17,210 bases of DNA from Scleromatobacter sp038208735. GTDB taxonomy: Bacteria; Pseudomonadota; Gammaproteobacteria; Burkholderiales; Burkholderiaceae_C. The stretch lies in the NCBI GenBank assembly GCA_038208735.1, contig JBBQYL010000106.1, positions 1 to 17,210 on the forward strand, in the 5' to 3' direction. Below are positions 1 through 5,451 of this stretch, piece after piece. The notes beneath the pieces were generated by a model that saw only the letters and a list, made by a program, of their open reading frames with translations, did no database searches and had not been told where the DNA came from. The translations under genes were made by a program, and so were the position numbers. The first letter of the stretch is position 1. Every line of letters starts with the position of its first letter.

Positions 1-171
1 GTAGGTCTTGTCCCAGTCGGGATCGACCCAGGTGTCGTTGACGATGTCGATGTCGGCCGAATCGGGCAGCAGCGCGGCGATGAGCGGCCCCACCTGCGGC
101 TGCAGCACGCCGCGGTGGTGCGCGCCACGGCGGTGGTAGTCGACGAAGACGGAGATGATCGCGACGCGCAT
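1..171 (-). CDS. B12-binding radical SAM protein, N-terminal fragment
   Basis: The reverse strand opens with ATG at 171 and stays open to the window edge, giving the first 57 residues of a protein whose remainder lies outside. It begins MRVAIISVFVDYHRRG and continues through GVLQPQVGPLIAALLP and a DIVNDTWVDPDW stretch. This resembles the N-terminal cobalamin-binding-type Rossmann domain of radical SAM proteins: a beta strand at residues 2-8, a conserved LQPQ-G-L segment at 23-31, then a second strand and NDTW. The CxxxCxxC cluster that would prove the family is not in the window, so the assignment rests on the N-terminus alone. No good Shine-Dalgarno sequence precedes the ATG. The upstream neighbour on the same strand is the response regulator, 138 bases away across a palindromic repeat. 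Confidence 0.6.
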   Translation of the reverse strand, partial: MRVAIISVFVDYHRRGAHHRGVLQPQVGPLIAALLPDSADIDIVNDTWVDPDWDKTY

Positions 172-264
172 GCCGAAGCGATCGCGTCAGCGGGTCTTGT
201 ATTCAGCCGGCCGCAGGCCTACCCAAGCTCTCGGGAAGCGAGGATCGCATCCGAGCCGAACCGA

Positions 265-304
265 GCTTCCCCTCGGGGGGCAGCGCCGGAGGAGCGTGGG
301 GGCC
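265..304. repeat. GC-rich intergenic palindrome, copy 1
   Basis: A GCTTCCCCTCGGGGGGCAGCG segment followed by GCGTGGGGGCC sits between two minus-strand genes. The C-run and the G-runs can pair into a hairpin. A related sequence lies at 9778-9816. I associate this CCCCTCGGGGG...GTGGGG pattern with intergenic regions of Comamonadaceae; it could act as a transcription barrier or be an extragenic palindrome. There is no T-run beside it, so it is not a classical intrinsic terminator. Confidence 0.5.
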
Positions 305-309
305 GACAT

Positions 310-1008
310 CTACCGGGGGATGGCGCGGCGCTCGAGGCGCTGCTGCGTCATCTGGCTCACGGCCAGCACGGCCTGCGTGCGCGAGCTGACGCCCAGCGCG
401 CGCAGCACGGCCTGCACGTGATCCTTGACCGTCTCCACCGACAGCCCGAGGCGGCGCGCGATCTCCTTGTTCGGCTTGCCCTGCAGCAGTTGCGTGAGCA
501 CGTCGGCCTGGCGCGGCGTGAGCCCCAGCTCCTCGAACGACGGCGTGACCTGGTAGGTGGCGCTTTCAGCCACCGGAATGGCCACCGGGGCGCGGCTGCC
601 CGGGCCCTGCGAGCCGCCCAGGTGCATGGCCGGCACGTAGATGCCGCCCGCCATGACCAGGCGCAGCGCGTCGACGAGCGTGTCGTTGGACGCGCGCTTG
701 GGCACGAAGCCCATCGCGCCCAGGTCGATGGCCTGGATGACGTCGCTGGCGCGATCGGAGGCCGAGATGACCACCACCGGCAGCGCGGGATGCGCCTTGC
801 GCATCTCCACCAGCACGTCGAAGCCGCTGGCGTCGCCCAGTTGCAGGTCGAGCAGCACGAGATCGAAATCCGCGTCCGCCGCCAGCGCCGCACGCGCCGC
901 CGCGGCGCTGCCCACGGCCGTGACGCGCACGTCCGGATCCAGCTCCTGGATCATGGCCTGCAGCGCCGACAGGATCAACGGGTGGTCATCGACCAGCAAC
1001 ACCTTCAT
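310..1008 (-). CDS. NarL/LuxR-family response regulator
   Basis: A 232-residue two-domain response regulator. The receiver domain (about 1-120) has the acidic pair D7-D8 in VDDHP, phospho-acceptor D54 in VLLDLQLG, S82 in VVISAS and K104 in VPKR. A Gly/Pro-rich linker (about 125-155) joins it to a LuxR-type helix-turn-helix at about 161-218 (LTPRQADVL, then NKEIARRLGLSVETVKDHV). I chose the ATG at 1008 because the receiver domain starts there and GGAG lies about ten bases upstream; an upstream in-frame ATG at 1071 would add 21 residues unlike the family. It should be a phosphorylation-controlled transcription factor. No histidine kinase lies next to it inside the window, so its partner is unknown. 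Confidence 0.93.
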   Translation of the reverse strand: MKVLLVDDHPLILSALQAMIQELDPDVRVTAVGSAAAARAALAADADFDLVLLDLQLGDASGFDVLVEMRKAHPALPVVVISASDRASDVIQAIDLGAMGFVPKRASNDTLVDALRLVMAGGIYVPAMHLGGSQGPGSRAPVAIPVAESATYQVTPSFEELGLTPRQADVLTQLLQGKPNKEIARRLGLSVETVKDHVQAVLRALGVSSRTQAVLAVSQMTQQRLERRAIPR

Positions 1009-1190
1009 GGAACTCGCTCCGACTCTTGTTATCAGGTGACCCAGCGGTGCCCGTCTTCGCGGACAACGCACTCCTCGTCGCGATCGTATCGGGTTGCACC
1101 GGGCTTGCCGCCCCCCGGATGGGGGACAGGGAAAACTATTGTCGAGGTGGTTTGTTTCGGGACGGATACAAGAGGCCGAGTGGCTTGCTG

Positions 1191-1218
1191 GCCTGCCTGT
1201 CTCAAAGCGCAGGCAGGC
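1191..1218. promoter_or_regulatory. Perfect 9-bp inverted repeat in a divergent promoter region
   Basis: GCCTGCCTG at 1191-1199 is followed after ten bases by its exact reverse complement at 1210-1218. It lies in the 266-base gap between the divergent response regulator (start 1008) and the dioxygenase-like gene (start 1275), 57 bases before the latter's ATG. It may be an operator or a leader hairpin. There is no T-run, so a terminator is unlikely. Confidence 0.4.
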
Positions 1219-1274
1219 GAATCGCGAATAATCTCTGGAGGCAGCTCAAGCATCTGGGGACTGAGGGACTGGAA

Positions 1275-1925
1275 ATGCAATTCGACACTGACGGCTTCAC
1301 TCTGGTCCGCGCTCTGTTGAGCGACGCGGAATGCGACGATGTCTCCCGGTCTCTCGGGGTCACAGACACGCGTGGCGCGGGCTCGCGACGGCTGCTGCAT
1401 GAGGCCTGGTGCGCCGACCTGGCTTGCAAGGTGATGGCTCATGCCGGCGTGCGACAGGTCTTGCCCCCACTCGCCCGCGCCGTCCAGTGCACTTTCTTCG
1501 AGAAGTCCGCAGCCAGGAATTGGCTCGTACCGATCCATCAAGATCTGAGCATTCCCGTTTCAGGCCGCGTCGATCACCCGGCGCTCTCGGGTTGGAGCGA
1601 GAAGGAAGGCGTCGTCTTCGTCCAGCCACCTGACAGTGTTCTCAAGCAGCTCGTGGCGGTGCGAGTCCACGTGGATCACTGCACTCCACGGGACGGCCCG
1701 CTCCGGCTCGTGGCCGGGTCCCATGAATTCGGACGTGTCGAGCCGGCACAGGCAGCGCTTGCGGGTCGGAGCGCAGGAGTCGCAGTACCCGCCAAGCGCG
1801 GAGATGCGCTGCTCATGCGACCCTTGATCCTTCATGCCTCGTCGAAGTCCTCCGGCTCCAGCTTGCGCCGGGTCCTGCACTTCGTCTTCGGTCCCGAAGC
1901 GCTGCCTTACGGACTGGCTTGGTAG
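1275..1925 (+). CDS. Phytanoyl-CoA dioxygenase (PhyH)-like protein
   Basis: A 216-residue protein resembling Fe(II)/2-oxoglutarate-dependent oxygenases of the PhyH family. It opens with FDTDGFTLVRALLSDAEC, the typical N-terminal strand-helix. Candidate ligands are visible: H88 and D90 in the HxD motif IHQDLSIPV, a distal histidine H187 in RPLILHASS, and arginines 198-199 (RRVLHFVF) in position to bind 2-oxoglutarate. A GPLRLVAGSH motif at 141-150 is also typical. The frame is open back to 1026, but I chose the ATG at 1275 because the family similarity begins there and GAGGGA lies upstream. It is shorter than many PhyH proteins (250-300 residues). Oxidative hydroxylation of a small molecule is likely; the substrate cannot be inferred. 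It stands alone on its strand. Confidence 0.82.
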   Translation: MQFDTDGFTLVRALLSDAECDDVSRSLGVTDTRGAGSRRLLHEAWCADLACKVMAHAGVRQVLPPLARAVQCTFFEKSAARNWLVPIHQDLSIPVSGRVDHPALSGWSEKEGVVFVQPPDSVLKQLVAVRVHVDHCTPRDGPLRLVAGSHEFGRVEPAQAALAGRSAGVAVPAKRGDALLMRPLILHASSKSSGSSLRRVLHFVFGPEALPYGLAW

Positions 1926-1959
1926 ATGGTTCAGTGCCAACCCGGGCCGCCGCGGCCAT

Positions 1960-2217
1960 TCAAGCCGCCAGGAATGTGTCCATGCTGAAGAAGTAGCGAA
2001 GAGAAAACGCCGTGCGACCGTCTTGTTCAAGCTCGAACCTGCGGAAGAGACCGCGCTTCACTCGCAGTTCAACATCGTTGGACAGGCGCCACCACGCAGG
2101 GCCCGCCTGGAAGATGAGCGACTCGGCGTCGTTGCGAATCGCAAACCAGCGGTCGCGCTGTTGCCAAAGGAAGCCCCACTCTGCTTTCTCTCGGGACACG
2201 TCGACGACCGAACCCAC
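1960..2217 (-). CDS. Hypothetical protein, GTG start or 5'-broken gene
   Basis: I do not recognise this family. The reverse strand from GTG at 2217 encodes 85 residues with protein-like composition: REKAEWGFLWQQRDRWFAIR, then GPAWWRLSNDVELRVKRG, then LRYFFSMDTF. It is rich in aromatic and charged residues and mostly uses G/C-ending codons. The same frame is open upstream to a stop at 2371-2373 and still looks coding just before the GTG (GYGGVRAFDPSTGAV), yet it contains no ATG, GTG or TTG there. So either the GTG is the real start, or the gene has lost its 5' end to a frameshift or rearrangement. It converges on the dioxygenase-like gene, 34 bases away. I see no other gene between 1926 and 2477. 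Confidence 0.4.
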   Translation of the reverse strand: MGSVVDVSREKAEWGFLWQQRDRWFAIRNDAESLIFQAGPAWWRLSNDVELRVKRGLFRRFELEQDGRTAFSLRYFFSMDTFLAA

Positions 2218-2477
2218 CGCGCCGGTCGACGGATCAAACGCCCGGACTCCGCCATATCCACGACATTCACTCGCGACGTGCGGCTTGCGCCGTGATTGCG
2301 AATTACCTTCCTGCTGCGAATGGTAGCCTCGGTGCGCCAGGGAACGCGAGAGGCATCCGATGGCGATCGTTCACGCTCGGGATGCCGCGTGGGCCTACGA
2401 TGACTCCGTCATCCCCGGAACGCCTTGACCGTGCAACCACAAGCGAAGCTCATTCGACCGCAAACTATCTCAGCCAG

Positions 2478-2786
2478 ATGGCTTGTTTCTTTCATGCTGC
2501 GTGTTCCGCTGCTGCAGCGATGGCGGCTTGCGCACCCTTGTCTGGCGATCTGGCCGAGGCGCTGGATTCGCGCGCCGGAAAGCCGACGCCGCAGACCGCG
2601 ACGGGCCACGCTGCCTCGCACGAAATCCGGGCGGTGGATGATGAGACCTTCCAACTGGCCTGGCGCAGGCCCGACCACTGCTCCTACGCGATGACCACTC
2701 GCAAGTCGGACAGAATCGTGCTTGGCTGGCATTTCCTGGAGCAGCCGCCGCCCACTGGTTGCACCTACTTCAATACAGGTGCGTAG
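2478..2786 (+). CDS. Small putative lipoprotein, start uncertain
   Basis: The frame encodes about 102 residues from ATG 2478. Residues 1-18 form an Ala-rich hydrophobic stretch ending AAAAMAAC, which resembles a signal peptide with a lipobox, cysteine 18 being the lipidated residue. The mature part contains EIRAVDDETFQLAWRRP and SDRIVLGWHFLEQPPP and ends near a TGCTYF motif. The n-region lacks the usual Lys/Arg and no Shine-Dalgarno is visible, so the true start may be elsewhere; the frame is open from 2292. I do not recognise a family. It lies 61 bases upstream of the membrane pseudopilin-like gene on the same strand and may be co-transcribed with it. Confidence 0.42.
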   Translation: MACFFHAACSAAAAMAACAPLSGDLAEALDSRAGKPTPQTATGHAASHEIRAVDDETFQLAWRRPDHCSYAMTTRKSDRIVLGWHFLEQPPPTGCTYFNTGA

Positions 2787-2847
2787 CCGACGGGCCAGAG
2801 TCGAACCTTCATGCGGCCCCACCCTTCACCAAGAGAACTCCAGAGCG

Positions 2848-3444
2848 ATGTCCAACGCCAACAACTCCGAACCCGAACGTCCCGCTCAAGGGCAACTCGG
2901 TGCGTTCCCCTACGTGCTGGGCGGCCTTTCATTCATTCCAGCAATCGGCGTGGTGTTCGGAATCAGCGCGGTGACCTGGGGGCTCGTGACCAGGAAGAGT
3001 GGCGGACGGCGCGTTGCATGCATCGGCTTTGCAGGCATCGCATTCACGGTCATCCTGTACACGGCACTGTTCTATTTCGGCTTCGTGCAGCGCGGCGGCG
3101 TCTACGATGACCTGCGGTCGAAGATGAGTCAATCGACGCTCAGTTCTGTCGTCCCAGTCATCGAGATGTACAAGCTGCAATCCGGTCACTACCCCGAATC
3201 CATGGCGGCGCTGAAAGACTCGATCCCAAAGGATTCACCGGTGTTCTTGTTCGATCCGGCGACGATGCGCCTGGGACAGGCGCCCAGCTACTTCTTCTAC
3301 CAGCGCGTCGGCGAAGATCACTACTACCTGCGAGGGGTCGGGCCCGATGGCCTGCCGTTCACGGCCGACGATATCGTTCCTCAAGTCCAGGTTACCGCCG
3401 GCAGCAAGATCGGATTGCTTGTCGATCGCGTGCCCGGTTCTTGA
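2848..3444 (+). CDS. Membrane protein with pseudopilin-like (T2SS protein G-type) C-terminal domain
   Basis: A 198-residue protein. After a polar N-terminus (1-16) come two predicted membrane helices, about 18-47 (LGGLSFIPAIGVVFGISAV) and 56-80 (VACIGFAGIAFTVILYTALF), an arrangement seen in DUF4190-like N-termini. Residues about 92-180 resemble the soluble part of type II secretion pseudopilins: a helix (STLSSVVPVIEMYKLQSGHY) followed by YPESMAAL, then YYLRGVGPDGLPFTADDIVP, close to the C-terminal D-G-x-x-x-T-x-D-D region of GspG. Canonical pseudopilins have one N-terminal helix after a prepilin-peptidase site; here there are two helices and no such site. ATG 2848 is supported by the hydrophobic pattern that follows; the ribosome binding site is weak. 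It is probably an inner-membrane protein with a periplasmic pseudopilin-like domain and not a secretion component. Function unknown. Confidence 0.72.
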   Translation: MSNANNSEPERPAQGQLGAFPYVLGGLSFIPAIGVVFGISAVTWGLVTRKSGGRRVACIGFAGIAFTVILYTALFYFGFVQRGGVYDDLRSKMSQSTLSSVVPVIEMYKLQSGHYPESMAALKDSIPKDSPVFLFDPATMRLGQAPSYFFYQRVGEDHYYLRGVGPDGLPFTADDIVPQVQVTAGSKIGLLVDRVPGS

Positions 3445-3565
3445 GCCCCGATCAGGGAGAGGTTCAAGCGGACAAGCACATGCGCAGACTTGTTTCGGCC
3501 ACCGCCCGGCCCGGGCTGGCAAGGTGGCGCAAACGAAGTCGAAATGCAACCGACTCGGCGCGCGT

Positions 3566-3627
3566 GGATCCTGCGACTTCGCGCAGGATGACAAACCTGC
3601 GGATCCCGCGGTTTCGCGCAGGATGAC
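3566..3627. repeat. Pair of REP-like hairpins
   Basis: Two 27-base units, 3566-3592 and 3601-3627, are identical at 24 positions and start 35 bases apart. Each can fold: ATCCTGCG and CGCAGGAT pair perfectly around a six-base loop in the first, and with one mismatch in the second. They lie between two convergent genes (stops at 3444 and 3660), the classic site for repetitive extragenic palindromes. They may terminate or insulate convergent transcription. The rest of the 215-base gap shows nothing else. Confidence 0.7.
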
Positions 3628-3659
3628 GAGAAGCGCGAAGCCTCGACGACGGCGCGACA

Positions 3660-4112
3660 CTAGACGAAGTGGCGCGTGATCCACTCCGCCACGCACACCG
3701 GCTTCACAGCGCCCTCGCGCTCGATCATCACGGTCATCGTGAGCTGCGCCCCGCCCTCGATCGCCTCGAACTTGCGCAACACGCACGCCGCGCGCAGCCG
3801 GCTGTCGACAGGCACCGGCGACGGAAAGCGCACGCGGTCGAGACCGTAGTTCAGGCCCATTCGCACGTCGTCGATCACGAACGCGGCCGCCGCCAGTTCG
3901 GGCAGCAAGGACAACGTCAGGAACCCGTGCGCCACGGTCGTCCCGAAAGGTCCCGCCGCCGCCCGCACCGGATCGACGTGAATCCATTGCGCATCGCCGG
4001 TGGCCCGCGCAAACTCGTCGATGCGCGACTGCCCCACCGAGACCCAGTCGCTGGCGCCAATCTCCTGGCCCTCGAGCGCCGCCAGGTCGCGCAGAGAAGC
4101 GAATGTCTTCAT
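3660..4112 (-). CDS. MaoC-family (R)-specific enoyl-CoA hydratase-like protein
   Basis: A single hot-dog domain of 150 residues. The hydratase-2 signature is clear: FARATGDAQWIHVDP at 35-48 with catalytic D40 and H45, then GPFGTTVAHGFLTLSLLP at 54-71. The family hydrates trans-2-enoyl-CoA to (R)-3-hydroxyacyl-CoA or performs related dehydrations in fatty-acid or polyester metabolism, in the cytosol. The length is typical for the stand-alone bacterial NodN/MaoC-type protein. The ATG at 4112 overlaps the TGA of the upstream ParA gene in an ATGA arrangement, so translation is probably coupled. Its real substrate is not deducible. Confidence 0.92.
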   Translation of the reverse strand: MKTFASLRDLAALEGQEIGASDWVSVGQSRIDEFARATGDAQWIHVDPVRAAAGPFGTTVAHGFLTLSLLPELAAAAFVIDDVRMGLNYGLDRVRFPSPVPVDSRLRAACVLRKFEAIEGGAQLTMTVMIEREGAVKPVCVAEWITRHFV

Positions 4113-4750
4113 TCCCGCGCCACCGCGACGGAAGGCTGCGCCAGCCAGCGCCCCAGCGGCGCGAACTGCGCGAGGTCGCGTTCGACCTTGCCCGGCGCCA
4201 CGTCGAACAGCGTCAGCCCATGCGCCGCCAGGTGCACGTAGTTCTGGGTGTCGCGCAACACGGTGATCAGCGGGATCCCCAGCGTCGCCACGAACTCCAT
4301 GAACCGTTCCTGCGCGATGGTGTGCTCCTTCACGCGCATGCCCACCATCCCGATGCGCACCTTGCCGGCGCGCTTGTGCTCGCGCAGCTCGCGGGCGAAG
4401 GCGTGCGTGGCCTGCATGTCGAACAGGCTGGGCTGCAGCGGCACGACGATGAGGTCGGCCACCTTCATGGCGGCGTCGAGGCGGGCGCCATGCAGGCCCG
4501 CGGGGGTGTCGATGACGGCGTCGGTGGCGCCCTTGGCGGGGCGGGCGATCGCGTCGCGCGAGATGTCCCACGGCAGGATGCGCGGCAGGTTCGCGGGCCG
4601 GATCTCCAGCCACTGGCGCGACGACTGCTGGCGGTCGAGATCGCCGAGGGTGACCACCTTGCCCTGCGAGGCGAGCCAGCCCGAGATCTGGGTGGCGAGG
4701 GTGCTCTTGCCGACTCCGCCCTTGGGGTTTGCAACGACGATGACCGACAT
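4109..4750 (-). CDS. Orphan ParA-family ATPase
   Basis: A 213-residue P-loop ATPase of the ParA/MinD superfamily. The deviant Walker A motif KGGVGKST lies at 10-17 with signature lysine K10 and K15. A GDLDRQQSSRQW segment at 36-47 corresponds to the Walker A-prime/switch region, and Walker B is AVIDTPAG with D81. It has no N-terminal DNA-binding extension and no ParB gene follows, so it is one of the short orphan ParAs that position proteins or complexes on the nucleoid, not a plasmid partition gene. GGAGAG sits eight bases before the ATG. It forms a two-gene unit with the MaoC hydratase (4-base overlap) and is divergent from the Kef pair across about 78 bases. Confidence 0.92.
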   Translation of the reverse strand: MSVIVVANPKGGVGKSTLATQISGWLASQGKVVTLGDLDRQQSSRQWLEIRPANLPRILPWDISRDAIARPAKGATDAVIDTPAGLHGARLDAAMKVADLIVVPLQPSLFDMQATHAFARELREHKRAGKVRIGMVGMRVKEHTIAQERFMEFVATLGIPLITVLRDTQNYVHLAAHGLTLFDVAPGKVERDLAQFAPLGRWLAQPSVAVARE

Positions 4751-4828
4751 GAGTCTTCTCTCCGATGTTGTTCTTGCGCTAACTCGACGGGACGCCCCGA
4801 TGTTACCGAACCCGCCACAATGCGGCTC

Positions 4829-5437
4829 ATGGCAGACGTTCTGGTGCTGGTCGCCCACCCCGACATCGCGCGCTCGCGCGTCAACCGCGCCCTCGCCGCG
4901 CAGGCCCGGCTGTTGCCGTCCGGCGACGTGGAGGTGCGCGATCTCTACGCGCTCTATCCCGACTACGTGATCGACGTCGAGGCCGAGCAGGCCGCCCTGG
5001 CCGCGGCGCGCACGGTGGTGTGGGTGCATCCGGTGCAGTGGTACTCGATGCCCGCGCTGCTCAAGCTGTGGATGGACGAGGTGCTGGCCTTCCGCTGGGC
5101 CTACGGCCCCGGCGGCCGCGCGCTGGTGGGCAAGTGCGCGTGGCTGGTGGTGTCCACCGGCGGCGTGGAGGCCTCGTACCGGCAGATGGCCGGCGCGGCC
5201 GATGCGTTCGATCGCTTCCTGGCCCCGTATCGCCAGACCGCCGATACCGTGGGCATGCGCTTTCTCGACCCGCTGGTGTTCCACGGCGCCCACCGCGCCG
5301 AGGCGCACGAGGTACACGCCCACGCGCACGGATTCGCGCAGCGCCTGATCGCGCTGGCGGGCGAGGCGCGCGCCAGCGTCGCGCCCACGCTGCCCGACGT
5401 CGCCCCCGACGAGCGGCGCGTCACCACGGACGATTGA
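4829..5437 (+). CDS. kefF: KefF-like NAD(P)H:quinone oxidoreductase
   Basis: A 202-residue flavodoxin-fold protein. It begins ADVLVLVAHPDIARSRVN, the FMN phosphate-binding start of the KefF/NQO1 family, followed by LYALYPDY at 39-46, VWVHPVQWYSMPALLKLWMD at 64-83, WAYGPGG at 90-96 and STGG at 109-112, all characteristic of KefF. In Enterobacteria KefF is the cytosolic ancillary subunit that activates the KefC K+ efflux system and reduces quinones. An in-frame ATG at 4820 would add three residues; I chose 4829 because similarity starts there and a CACAAT -10-like box ends seven bases before it. The antiporter gene starts 14 bases downstream, supporting the paired role. The C-terminal 20 residues are polar and probably disordered. 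Confidence 0.85.
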   Translation: MADVLVLVAHPDIARSRVNRALAAQARLLPSGDVEVRDLYALYPDYVIDVEAEQAALAAARTVVWVHPVQWYSMPALLKLWMDEVLAFRWAYGPGGRALVGKCAWLVVSTGGVEASYRQMAGAADAFDRFLAPYRQTADTVGMRFLDPLVFHGAHRAEAHEVHAHAHGFAQRLIALAGEARASVAPTLPDVAPDERRVTTDD

Positions 5438-5451
5438 CCGGCCACTCGCCC

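Noticed and set aside
115..1320. A 401-codon plus-strand frame over the NarL-type regulator
   Set aside because: Arg/His-rich and antisense to a clear response regulator.
4109..4750. Reading the ParA gene as a plasmid partition locus
   Set aside because: No ParB gene, no parS-like repeat cluster and no replication gene are visible; chromosomal orphan ParA fits better.
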